Positions 44,959 through 53,058 of a DNA stretch of 53,280 bases are shown here, piece by piece. The position numbers were made by a program, and so were the translations under genes. The notes under the pieces were generated by a model that was given only the letters and a program-made list of their open reading frames with translations, was not told the DNA's origin and ran no database searches. Positions within the stretch are counted from its first letter, which is position 1, and every line of letters begins with the position of its first letter. The stretch comes from Alistipes sp. (lineage in GTDB: Bacteria; Bacteroidota; Bacteroidia; Bacteroidales; Rikenellaceae): NCBI GenBank assembly GCA_017629145.1, contig JAGBXR010000010.1, positions 1 through 53,280 of the forward strand. The letters run 5' to 3'.

Positions 44959-46560
44959 ATGCGTAGAGTTTTAAGATACCTCTTTGCGGCGGTGGTGGCT
45001 GTGATGGCTGCTGTCGGCTGTATCAAAAACGATATTCCCTATCCTATCATTCAGCTCGATATCCTTGCGTTAGAGGCTGATGGTCTTGCTTCGCAGCCAG
45101 TCATCGATGCAAGCAAGCGTACGGTAGAGCTGGAGTTGCTCGAGACTACGGATATCCGCAAGCTCAACGTTACGAACGTGGAGTTTACCGAGGGTGCAAA
45201 AAGCGATGTTGTATTCCCTGCGGTATTCGATATGCGTCAGCCACTCTATGTGACATTGTCGCTGTATCAGGATTACGAGTGGAAGATATGTGCCAATCAG
45301 GATATAACCTATAGTTTCGCGGTTGAGGGACAGATTGGTGAGTCGGAAATTGATGCTAATAACCATATCGTTACGGCATATGTGCCAATGGATGCCGATT
45401 TGCATAATGTGAAGATTAGTTCGGCAAAGTTCGGCCCCAAGGATATTACATCCTATTCGCCCGATCCGCTCTCGTTGACCGACTTCTTCGAAACGGTGCG
45501 CCACGTCGAGGTGCGCTACCACGAGGATATCGTGCAGGACTGGACGATACGTATCGTGCCAAAGGATCTCGAGATCGAGTTTACGCAGATCGATGCCTGG
45601 GCAAAGCGCGTATGGGTTTATGCTATTGGTCGCAGTGGCTCGGATATGGGCTTTAAGTACCGCGCAGCTGGCAGCGAGGAGTGGATTACGCTCGACGATG
45701 TCAAGATTGAGGACGGTAACGTCTCGGGTTGCATCTCGGGTCTTGAGCCTCTCACCACATACGAGATTATGGCATACTCGGGCGAGAACACCACCGAGGT
45801 TGCTACGGTAACAACCGAGGATGTGGCGGTGCTTATTAATGGAGGTTTAGAGGATTGGCTCTTCACCAGTGGTACGTACTATCCATATGCCGAGGGCGCA
45901 GCTCCCTACTGGGCTACGGGTAACGATGGTGCGAAGATTGCAAATGCCATTCTCACAGAGCCTACAAGCGACATCCGTCCTGGCTCGTCGGGCCTCTATG
46001 CTGCGTCGTTGCAGTCGAAGAGAGCTTCGGTTATGGGTATCGGTAAGTTTGCAGCAGGTAACATCTTCCTTGGTCGCTTTGGCGGTCTTAAGGGTGTAAA
46101 CGGTCTGGTATTCTTCGGTCGTCCATCTACGGCACGCCCTGTGGCTCTGCACGGATGGGTCAAGTATGAGCAGGGTATGATCGACGAACTTGGCACGGTG
46201 CCTACGTCGCGCCCCGATATGAAGATGGGTGATCCAGACGAGGGTCAGATATTTATCGCCGTGGGCGACTGGACAGCCGAGGAGTATGGCGGTGACGCAG
46301 ATAGCCCTGTATCGGTGGATACAAGCGATGAGTCTACGTTCTTCAATCTCAAGGGTAAGAACGTCATCGGTGCTGGCGAACTGATTCTCGATAAGTCGAC
46401 AGATGGCTGGATGGAGTTTACTATACCTATGGAGTATGTGTCAACTTCGCGTATACCAACGCACCTTATCATCGTTTGCACTGGCTCACGTTTTGGTGAC
46501 TACTTCACAGGCTCGACAGCCAGCCATATGGTTGTCGACGATCTGTCGTTTGTCTTCTAA
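44959..46560 (+). CDS. PCMD-domain surface lipoprotein
   Basis: A 533-residue lipoprotein (lipobox AAVGC, then IKNDIPYP). The N-terminal half has beta-rich Ig-like parts, including DUF5018-like VELELLETTDIRKLNVTNVE repeats and a fibronectin-like SGLEPLTTYEIMAYSGENT strand pair. The C-terminal 250 residues are a second PCMD domain closely resembling that of the gene at 40362: INGGLEDWLF, PYWATGNDG, IRPGSSGLYAASLQS, GIGKFAAGNIFLGRF, HMVVDDLSFVF. It follows the barrel gene by 3 bp, which implies coupled expression. Confidence 0.77.
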   Translation: MRRVLRYLFAAVVAVMAAVGCIKNDIPYPIIQLDILALEADGLASQPVIDASKRTVELELLETTDIRKLNVTNVEFTEGAKSDVVFPAVFDMRQPLYVTLSLYQDYEWKICANQDITYSFAVEGQIGESEIDANNHIVTAYVPMDADLHNVKISSAKFGPKDITSYSPDPLSLTDFFETVRHVEVRYHEDIVQDWTIRIVPKDLEIEFTQIDAWAKRVWVYAIGRSGSDMGFKYRAAGSEEWITLDDVKIEDGNVSGCISGLEPLTTYEIMAYSGENTTEVATVTTEDVAVLINGGLEDWLFTSGTYYPYAEGAAPYWATGNDGAKIANAILTEPTSDIRPGSSGLYAASLQSKRASVMGIGKFAAGNIFLGRFGGLKGVNGLVFFGRPSTARPVALHGWVKYEQGMIDELGTVPTSRPDMKMGDPDEGQIFIAVGDWTAEEYGGDADSPVSVDTSDESTFFNLKGKNVIGAGELILDKSTDGWMEFTIPMEYVSTSRIPTHLIIVCTGSRFGDYFTGSTASHMVVDDLSFVF

Positions 46561-46583
46561 ACTAACATCGAAATAGGGTGGAA

Positions 46584-47237
46584 ATGATTAAGCCTAAAGT
46601 GATTATCTTCGATTTCGATGGTACACTATGCGATACACGCCACAATATTATTGTGGCGTTTCGCGCTACTATGGAGCGCCTTGGTCTCGATATGCGTGAC
46701 GAGGCTACGTGTGGCGCAACTATTGGACTCACACTGCGCGATGGCTTCCGAAGTATGTATCCTGCGCTTGATGATGAGGCTATAGACAACTGCGTCGAGA
46801 CCTATCGTCAGATATTTGCCGAGCGCCGAGAGGAGCTTATGCCCGACCTGTTTCCGTGTGTTGCCGCTACTCTCGAGGAGCTGCACCGCCGAGGCTACAG
46901 ATTTACTATCGCCTCATCGCGCTTGACAGATTCGCTGATGCTCTTTATGCGTGCGCACGCCATCGACCACTATTTCGAGTATGTCGTATGCTCGGATAGT
47001 GTCGTATGTCATAAGCCTCATCCCGAGCCGGTGCTTAATACCCTCGAGAAGCTCAATATTAGTCCCTCTGAAGCCTTTGTAGTGGGCGATATGCCCGTAG
47101 ATATAGCAATGGCTCACGGTGCTGGTGTAGCGGCTTGTGGCGTGACATATGGAAATGCTACGCGTGAGGAGTTGGAGGCGGCAGATGCAGAGTATGTATT
47201 CGACTCGTTCGAAAGACTGCTTGAGATATTGCCATAG
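46584..47237 (+). CDS. HAD-superfamily phosphatase (phosphoglycolate phosphatase-like)
   Basis: A 217-residue cytoplasmic HAD hydrolase. Motif I is IFDFDGTLCDT with the nucleophile Asp, motif II is FTIASSRLTD, motif III includes HKPHPEPV, and motif IV is FVVGDMPVDIAMAHGAG. The alpha-helical cap between motifs I and II is of the C1 (PGP/beta-PGM) type. The substrate is unknown. It begins 23 bp after the PCMD gene and may be the last gene of the surface operon transcript, although its function has no evident link. A GTG at 46578 is an alternative start. Confidence 0.87.
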   Translation: MIKPKVIIFDFDGTLCDTRHNIIVAFRATMERLGLDMRDEATCGATIGLTLRDGFRSMYPALDDEAIDNCVETYRQIFAERREELMPDLFPCVAATLEELHRRGYRFTIASSRLTDSLMLFMRAHAIDHYFEYVVCSDSVVCHKPHPEPVLNTLEKLNISPSEAFVVGDMPVDIAMAHGAGVAACGVTYGNATREELEAADAEYVFDSFERLLEILP

Positions 47238-47256
47238 AGTGTGGCCTGTAATATTA

Positions 47257-47290
47257 AAGGGGTTGTCCTATGAATGGACAACCCCTTTTT
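47257..47290 (+). terminator. Terminator at the end of the surface operon
   Basis: AAGGGGTTGTCC and GGACAACCCCTT form a perfect 12-bp stem around a 7-nt loop, followed by TTT. It may also serve the convergent DUF819 gene. Confidence 0.85.
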
Positions 47291-47315
47291 GTTGTATGCT
47301 GTGGGCATTGCGCCT

Positions 47316-48485
47316 CTACAACCTCTCGAGTAGTGATGCTATAATCACACCGAACTGGTTGCCTAAAGCATAACCTACGATGCCAGCACCGAGACCTACG
47401 ATAAGCGTTCTCTTGTTCTTGAGTACAGCAACCATCATTGGTACAAATGGTGGTGAGTTGATGAACGATACCGACGATACGGTCATAGAGTCGGCATCGA
47501 CACGCATCACGCGGCAGAAGATGGAGTGAAGCAGCAACGAGCCAAATACGGTTATCGTGAGGAAGAGTATCTGATTGAGTCCATCGGCAAGTCGTAGCTC
47601 TGAGAAGTCGGCCATCGATGCCATCGCGATACTGAAGATGTAGATCAGGTACATACCTATATCAAAGCTGCGCTCCAATTTGCGTACAGGTTTGAAGAAG
47701 GCGAAGAGTACGCCCAGGACGCTGATCATAAGGATGAATATCACCATAAACCACTCCTGGTCGAAAGGCAGGGTAGTGGCCGCCGCGAGTGCAATGACCA
47801 CAAAAGAGAATCCCAAAATCTTTGCCAACTCCTTCAGTCCGTCCTTGCTCCATAGACCTTCGTATGGGTTGCGCTTGGCTTCAGCAATCTGCGCTTCGAG
47901 CTCGACTCTTTCGCTGTCGGTTAGCGTTGCCTGGACCTTTTCTCCGTAGAGGCGGCGGAACATCTTGTAGCCTACCGATACGAGGAATACGAGGTACAGG
48001 AACGAGATTACGATATCATACGAGCACATCATAATGTAGTTCTGCTCCTCGACTCTGAATATCGCCTGTATAGCTGCTGCGTTGAGCATACCTCCGGTGT
48101 ACATTCCAGCCATAATGCCTCCTATCTTGTCGCCCTCGGGGATATGCTTGCCGTAGAGCACATATCCCACAGCTACGGCAATGGCAACCGATAGGAATCC
48201 GCTGATTACCACCTTGAGTTGTGTGCTTGCATCGCTACGTGTGAAGCGACAACAGAAGAGCATCATAGGTATAGCAAGCGGAATCGATGCGCTTGTGGCA
48301 ATCTCCTGTACAAGAGCCATCTCGGGAATGTCGAGCGGCATATTTCCGATGAGCATACCCAAGGCGTAGAGGATCATCATTGGACCAATGTTGTCGAGCA
48401 ACGGAAAACGACGACATAGCCATATCACGCCAGCCGGCGCAAGACAAAATATAGCACCTATTATCACGTAGTTTATTATCGACAT
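47316..48485 (-). CDS. DUF819-family membrane protein
   Basis: A 389-residue inner-membrane protein with about ten hydrophobic segments. It matches the DUF819 (YjcL-like) family, probable transporters: a repeated half-structure, IGGIMAGMYTGGMLNAAAI in the first half and MTVSSVSFINSPPFVPMM in the second. A soluble loop of about 45 residues (CSYD to KDGLKELAK region) lies in between. The substrate is unknown. I start at ATG 48485 (MSIINYVIIG); an in-frame ATG at 48497 would add four residues. Confidence 0.78.
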   Translation of the reverse strand: MSIINYVIIGAIFCLAPAGVIWLCRRFPLLDNIGPMMILYALGMLIGNMPLDIPEMALVQEIATSASIPLAIPMMLFCCRFTRSDASTQLKVVISGFLSVAIAVAVGYVLYGKHIPEGDKIGGIMAGMYTGGMLNAAAIQAIFRVEEQNYIMMCSYDIVISFLYLVFLVSVGYKMFRRLYGEKVQATLTDSERVELEAQIAEAKRNPYEGLWSKDGLKELAKILGFSFVVIALAAATTLPFDQEWFMVIFILMISVLGVLFAFFKPVRKLERSFDIGMYLIYIFSIAMASMADFSELRLADGLNQILFLTITVFGSLLLHSIFCRVMRVDADSMTVSSVSFINSPPFVPMMVAVLKNKRTLIVGLGAGIVGYALGNQFGVIIASLLERL

Positions 48486-48906
48486 AGCAATCAGCATTTA
48501 AAATACGAACAAAGATAGTTGTTTTCTCTTGAAATGCGCACAATGATCCCAATTAATTTGCCTTGCGTTATATGTATCCTAATCTATATGTAATAAAATC
48601 GAAATTCATATTATGCTTTATACATTTAATATAATATCACATAATAGAGGATTTATTTTGATAATATTAGCATTATTTACACTTAACAGACCCCTTCCCC
48701 GCAAAGAGTTGAATCTCTTGTTAGAAGAGGTTAGGCTTGGTCTCGACATAAAAAAAGCCCGATTGAGGAGCGTGAGAAGTTTTTGGTTTTAGAGGAGCAG
48801 ATTTGGTTTATCACAAAAGAAGAGTCCGGGGGATAGTAGTTTAATCTACAGCCCTCGGACTCTTACTTTTAGGGATAGGACGAAGATGCCCTATACAAAT
48901 CGAAAA
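48486..48906. other. Gene-free AT-rich stretch left of the first repeat copy
   Basis: About 420 bp with no supported gene. It contains a strong hairpin (48820-48867) and no recognisable transposase or RNA. A short open frame around 48650-48795 has no recognised family. Confidence 0.5.
48820..48867 (-). terminator. Hairpin downstream of the first GGGtGRT fragment
   Basis: AAGAGTCCG and CGGACTCTT, with inner GGG/CCC pairing, flank an AT-rich loop. It lies on the 3' side of the gene fragment at 48907-49008, where the terminator of the original gene would be expected. Confidence 0.6.
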
Positions 48907-49008
48907 TTAGTTCATTGCCTGCTGGATAGCTACTGCAATAGCAACTGTTGCACCTACCATTGGGTTGTTACCCATACCCAAGAAGCCCATCATCTCAACG
49001 TGTGCTGG
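48907..49008 (-). pseudogene. 3' end fragment of a GGGtGRT-family gene, copy 1
   Basis: On the reverse strand the last 33 codons and the TAA stop of a GGGtGRT-family gene remain, reading PAHVEMMGFLGMGNNPMVGA and ending IQQAMN. This is the C-terminus of that family as I remember it. Upstream (from 49009) the similarity stops abruptly and no start codon or remaining body exists. A copy of the same 102 bp lies at 51991-52092. Only three bases differ between the copies, and all three are synonymous. Confidence 0.75.
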
Positions 49009-49105
49009 TAGTGAATAAGACACCGAAAGCTATGCGTTAATAGCTTATCGTATGTAATACAATCAAATGGCTATATAGTTATAGTAGGCCACCCTCTCTT
49101 TAACC

Positions 49106-49936
49106 TTAGTTATCTTCCATTAGCTTGTCGATGAGTCTATCGACTCTTTCACCACGTCGCTGTATCTCCTCTATAAGCTTGGAGTTAGTTGCCAGAAACT
49201 GATCAATCTGTTCATCCTTCTTTTGGCGCACTGCCTCCATCTGCGAGTACGACGAGGTGAAATTCTTGCGGAAGATACCAATGATATTAGCAGCACTAAA
49301 TTGGTCTGTTGCTAAGTTGAGTACGATATCTCCATATTTAGGATTACGCGCATGGAGTGTCATCTTATCTCCATCAATATAGACATCACGTATCACGCCC
49401 GCATAGGCGGGAGTGTCAATAAAATAGATAGCTCCGCTATGCAACTTTGCTGTCTTAGGCAGAAATTTGAGAAAAACAATATCGCCCTGAGCTATATCTG
49501 GCGACATAGAGTCTTTTAGTATCTCCATAGCAAACTCCGCACCTTCGACAAGTGAGCGTGGGTCGATAGAGGCTAACTCCGAGCCATTGTTTTGAACATA
49601 TTTGCAAATATCCAAATTGCGACGATTTATAATCTCGTCAGGTAGCACAGGAATACTATTCTCATCCTTAGCTGTAAATCTGGCATTGTCAGCGTCAATA
49701 GACTCCACCTCTACCACAGAATCATTAGCATGCACCACTTGATGCTCGCCAGATATTCTATATTTAGATATTACCTCTTCGCCAAAATACTCAATCAATC
49801 CATCAATATGTTTACGAAGTATTCGGCGATTGGCATTGGCAATCTGTGATACCTCTGATTGAGATGTATTCATTATCTCGGCCAACTTCCTCTGAGATAA
49901 TGATTTATCGAACATTAACGCCTTGATATCGATCAT
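49106..49936 (-). CDS. LexA/cI-like S24-family repressor with C-terminal coiled coil
   Basis: A 276-residue regulator. The helix-turn-helix is SQRKLAEIMNTSQSEVSQIA (13-32). The S24 fold occupies about 125-215, with the catalytic-type Ser143 in KDSMSPDIAQGD. The position of the catalytic lysine, aligned on the following G-D/N-K motif of LexA, is occupied by Arg183 (GVIRDVY), so self-cleavage is doubtful. The last 35 residues are charged and helical (RRGERVDRLIDKLMED), probably a coiled coil. It is divergent from the sigma-54 activator gene, with 262 bp between. Confidence 0.8.
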   Translation of the reverse strand: MIDIKALMFDKSLSQRKLAEIMNTSQSEVSQIANANRRILRKHIDGLIEYFGEEVISKYRISGEHQVVHANDSVVEVESIDADNARFTAKDENSIPVLPDEIINRRNLDICKYVQNNGSELASIDPRSLVEGAEFAMEILKDSMSPDIAQGDIVFLKFLPKTAKLHSGAIYFIDTPAYAGVIRDVYIDGDKMTLHARNPKYGDIVLNLATDQFSAANIIGIFRKNFTSSYSQMEAVRQKKDEQIDQFLATNSKLIEEIQRRGERVDRLIDKLMEDN

Positions 49937-50198
49937 AGTATAATTGATTTTTATTGACTATTGCTATATTTATGAAAAAAATTATCAAATATAATTGAAA
50001 ATAATTGATATAATATTTGCAAATTGTTTTCAATATCGTAACTTTGTCCCAGCAAATTACAATTAGACGTAGCAAAATTACAAAATAAAATTGAAAATTG
50101 CAAATATTTTACAATAGTCAATCAATAATTTAATCTATAGTGCAATTCATAGAATGACGCAGTATATAAATATGTATAACCACTTACAACAGTAGACT
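49937..50198. promoter_or_regulatory. Divergent control region with symmetric repeat elements
   Basis: AT-rich region between the repressor and the activator genes. A reverse -7 box (TATATTTG, 49986-49993) and a forward -7 box (TAACTTTG, 50039-50046) point outward. Two dyads surround them: TTGACTATTG/CAATAGTCAA (49954-49963 and 50112-50121) and an AATATTTGCAA...TTTTCAAT element (50012-50034) repeated inverted at 50090-50108. The core ATTGAAAAT occurs a third time at 49995. Confidence 0.6.
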
Positions 50199-51329
50199 AT
50201 GACAAAGATTTTGTTACTATCTCCCTCAAGAGGGATGCTCAATTCATTGCGAGAGCGCCTTAATTTTGAGAACATCGCTACTGCTGAGGCTGACAATCTG
50301 CCACAAGCCAAAAGCCTATGCTGCACAGATGAATTCGATGCAGCTGTTGTGGATAGCGAGCTACTATCGGAGGATATAAAGATACCCTCTATTGTCATTG
50401 CGCATACACCAAATGTGGAGTCGGCTGTTGCTGCACTTCGTCTTGGAGCAATCGACTATCTCTCTGCACCAATAGATATGAATCGACTACTCACATCGCT
50501 TCGTAATATCTCGCACGATAATGGTGATAGTAACGCTTGTGGTCATCGCCACGTTTCAAAAAAATGTAACCTTGTAACACAGCCTATACTCGGCATCTCT
50601 GATGCCATTGAGCGTGTGCGTAAGATGATATGGCGAGTAGCTCCCTCCGATGCTCGAGTGCTAATCCTTGGCGAGAATGGTACGGGCAAGGAGCTTGTCG
50701 CTCAATGGTTACACCTAAAGAGCAATCGTGCTAATGGTCCATTTGTCGAGGTAAACTGCGCTGCAATTCCCTCGGAGCTAATTGAGAGTGAGCTTTTTGG
50801 ACACGAGAAGGGATCGTTTACGTCTGCTGTAAAACAGCGCAAAGGAAAATTCGAGCTTGCAGATGGAGGTACTCTCTTTCTCGACGAGGTAGGAGATATG
50901 TCGCTGTCGGCACAAGCTAAGGTGCTTCGTGCGTTGCAGGAGAATAAGATTATGCGTATTGGTGGTGATAGGGATATTCCCGTGAATGTGCGTGTTGTTG
51001 CCGCAACAAATAAGGATTTACGCAAGGAGATTCGTCTTGGTAATTTTCGTGAGGATCTATACCATCGCCTAAGTGTGATCGAGATCAATGTTCCGCCATT
51101 GCGTGAGCGTTGTGGCGATATTCAGCTGCTGGTAGAGCACTTCATATCGGAGATATGTGCCCGCCATAAGATAAGCATCAAGAATATCGATACCGAGGCT
51201 CTCGAACTTCTTTCGCATTGTGCATGGACTGGTAATATTCGAGAATTGCACAATGTCGTCGAACGACTGATAATCTTAAGTGATGATCGCATCACTGCTG
51301 ACGCAGTGCAATGCTACTACAATGCTTAA
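50199..51329 (+). CDS. Sigma-54 activator with degenerate receiver and no DNA-binding domain
   Basis: A 376-residue NtrC-like protein. The N-terminal 110 residues form a receiver-like domain. It keeps a possible Asp52 but lacks the acidic pair after the first strand (ILLLSPSRG) and the conserved Lys (LSAPID), so normal phosphorylation is unlikely. The AAA+ domain is complete: Walker A GENGTGKE (158-165), the sigma-54-contacting loop GSFTSA (205-210, usually GAFTGA), Walker B GGTLFLDEVG, and the arginine-finger segment FREDLYHRLSV. The protein ends in ILSDDRITADAVQCYYNA with no Fis-type helix-turn-helix, so it must act from solution or through a partner. Confidence 0.85.
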   Translation: MTKILLLSPSRGMLNSLRERLNFENIATAEADNLPQAKSLCCTDEFDAAVVDSELLSEDIKIPSIVIAHTPNVESAVAALRLGAIDYLSAPIDMNRLLTSLRNISHDNGDSNACGHRHVSKKCNLVTQPILGISDAIERVRKMIWRVAPSDARVLILGENGTGKELVAQWLHLKSNRANGPFVEVNCAAIPSELIESELFGHEKGSFTSAVKQRKGKFELADGGTLFLDEVGDMSLSAQAKVLRALQENKIMRIGGDRDIPVNVRVVAATNKDLRKEIRLGNFREDLYHRLSVIEINVPPLRERCGDIQLLVEHFISEICARHKISIKNIDTEALELLSHCAWTGNIRELHNVVERLIILSDDRITADAVQCYYNA

Positions 51330-51381
51330 CGTTCTCAGCTACTTATATATATAAAGTAATTAACCTCAAAATTAATAGTAT

Positions 51382-51897
51382 ATGAAAGATCTATTTACCT
51401 TGAACAGAGATTTGTGGAACAGACTTACCTTAAGTGACACCACATTGTTATCTGAGGCTACGCTGCAGAAGCTTATCGCACTCTCGGACTACCTTGAAAA
51501 TGAGGTGCAAAGCGAGTATCATCTATCTAATGAGCTGACAACAGATGTCAGAATGTTATTCACTAAGAAGGTTTGGCACAGTAGGGATGAGGAGGATTTC
51601 GAACTATCCATTGAGGTTATGTTGGGACTACTTGTGGAATCTATCGAATCAGAGTGTCGCAGGTATGGTTACTCAGAGGAGGAGGTTGTGTCGATGACTC
51701 TAAACTTTAAGGATCTTATATGTTGTGTTCCCGAGTCCTTCAGGGCACACGAGTCGAAGATCCGTGCGATAGTTATTCGCTCCTACATAATCGATAAATT
51801 CTTGGAGATGGGATGTCCCGAAGCGTTTGTATATCAGATTGTCCCTTCTCAGAAGGAGATAGAGCGTCGATTGATGATTGATATCTTGGAGAGCTGA
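51382..51897 (+). CDS. Unknown acidic helical protein
   Basis: A 171-residue protein with no recognised domain, predicted to be mostly alpha-helical and acidic (SIEVMLGLLVESIESECRRY, IRAIVIRSYIIDKFLEMGC). There is no signal peptide or membrane segment. It starts 52 bp after the sigma-54 activator gene on the same strand and is probably co-transcribed, so a role in the same regulatory module is likely by context only. Confidence 0.65.
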   Translation: MKDLFTLNRDLWNRLTLSDTTLLSEATLQKLIALSDYLENEVQSEYHLSNELTTDVRMLFTKKVWHSRDEEDFELSIEVMLGLLVESIESECRRYGYSEEEVVSMTLNFKDLICCVPESFRAHESKIRAIVIRSYIIDKFLEMGCPEAFVYQIVPSQKEIERRLMIDILES

Positions 51898-51933
51898 TAT
51901 GTTAGATTTACGCACAGTGTAACACCACAAAAC

Positions 51934-51965
51934 AAAAGGAGCAAACCCGAAGGTCTGCTCCTTTC
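51934..51965. terminator. Terminator between the helical-protein gene and the second fragment
   Basis: AAAGGAGCA and TGCTCCTTT form a stem, with an inner ACC/GGT pair around a short loop. It lies between converging sequences, at the same relative place as the hairpin beyond copy 1, although the two hairpins differ in sequence. Confidence 0.65.
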
Positions 51966-51990
51966 AATATATTATAAACCAATCTGTTGA

Positions 51991-52092
51991 TTAGTTCATT
52001 GCCTGCTGGATAGCTACTGCAATAGCAACAGTTGCACCTACCATAGGGTTGTTACCCATACCCAAGAAGCCCATCATCTCTACGTGTGCTGG
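51991..52092 (-). pseudogene. 3' end fragment of a GGGtGRT-family gene, copy 2
   Basis: On the reverse strand the same 33 codons plus TAA as copy 1 (48907-49008). It differs only at a Thr, a Pro and a Val codon, each in the third base. Similarity to the family may extend slightly further upstream here (LSSAPAHVEMM), then ends. The frame continues to 52197 but the added part is not convincing protein. No body of the gene is present to the right inside the window. Confidence 0.75.
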
Positions 52093-52331
52093 AGCCGACG
52101 ACAAACCGAGAGCAGAGACTGCTTGCAGGCTATGCCGAGGTGCGAAGGAGGAAAAGACGATACGAATTAACTGATGAAGAACCTGCAAACTGTGCATCAG
52201 AGTGCATACGACCTATAGCGAGATGACTAATACTATATACACCAAGAGGTACTTAAAACTCAGTGAATACCTTAATGATATTAAATAATGTAAAAATTTA
52301 TTTAGAAAGCAAAAGTCTATTTACTTTTTTG

Positions 52332-52339
52332 TATCTTTG
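52332..52339 (+). promoter_or_regulatory. -7 box before the orphan genes
   Basis: TATCTTTG lies 41 bp before the ATG at 52381. The 239 bp from the second fragment to this box hold no supported gene. Confidence 0.5.
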
Positions 52340-52380
52340 TGTAATTCTCAAATATGTAGGATCTCTTAAAATATGGTAAT

Positions 52381-52719
52381 ATGAAAAACTTGTATCAAAT
52401 TGAAGATTTATTTCCTGTAGCTAAGGGCTCAGAAAAACTCTTGCTATTGATAAGAGATAAAGATATTGATAATCCAGAATGTTTGGCGGTGCAAGTAGAT
52501 TTATCAAGTAGGACTTATTATATTGATTTGATTCAGCGATTTTTGAAATTTGGCAACTACGAGGAGATAGAGCGGGATGCTATACTTATTGAGCATTACA
52601 GATATAAAGTAGATAGTGCAATGCCTGATGAGGTGTTGGTTGATATGGTGGTGAACTTTACTAAAGAGATAGAAAAGTGGAGCCAATTAGAGAATAAGTT
52701 TGATTACGGATATGTTTAA
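52381..52719 (+). CDS. Small protein of unknown function
   Basis: A 112-residue acidic cytoplasmic-looking protein beginning MKNLYQIEDLFPVAKGSEKL. It mixes beta (AVQVDLSSRTYYIDLIQRFL) and helical (VDMVVNFTKEIEKWSQLENK) segments. No family recognised. The codons are more AT-rich than in the rest of the window, which suggests acquired DNA. The next gene follows within 25 bp. Confidence 0.6.
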   Translation: MKNLYQIEDLFPVAKGSEKLLLLIRDKDIDNPECLAVQVDLSSRTYYIDLIQRFLKFGNYEEIERDAILIEHYRYKVDSAMPDEVLVDMVVNFTKEIEKWSQLENKFDYGYV

Positions 52720-52744
52720 TAGCCGATAAAATAGATGTAAAGAT

Positions 52745-53044
52745 ATGACACGAGAAGAGTATGAAGATAAATACTGGAGTTTGACAGATGAGAAATGGGA
52801 TGAACTTGTTAAGGAAGGTCTTGTTCCAGATAAAGCCCCTGGGGAATGTGTGTACTTGGGCTATGACAAGACAAAGACATCTTGGAAGAAGTTCGAGGAG
52901 TTGATGAAAAGGTCTCCCAAAGTGGATGGTAGTGCTTTTAGTGATGATGAGATTATATTCTTGGGTAATATGGATCTTGTTGCCTTTGGAAATAAGTTTC
53001 GTTATGAGGCAGAAGTTTACATGGAAGATTTAACAATTTTATAA
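52745..53044 (+). CDS. Small acidic protein of unknown function
   Basis: A 99-residue strongly acidic protein (MTREEYEDKYWSLTDEKWDE...), compact and without signal peptide. Its size, charge and clustering with orphan genes resemble immunity or antidote proteins, but no homology supports this. It lies 25 bp after the previous gene and 14 bp before the next, so the three are probably one transcript. Confidence 0.6.
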   Translation: MTREEYEDKYWSLTDEKWDELVKEGLVPDKAPGECVYLGYDKTKTSWKKFEELMKRSPKVDGSAFSDDEIIFLGNMDLVAFGNKFRYEAEVYMEDLTIL

Positions 53045-53058
53045 AAAAATATTGTGGT

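Noticed and set aside
48650-48795. Short open frame reading into KKARLRSVRSFWF
   Set aside because: No start context, no recognisable family; could be chance or an old remnant. It is not enough to call a gene.
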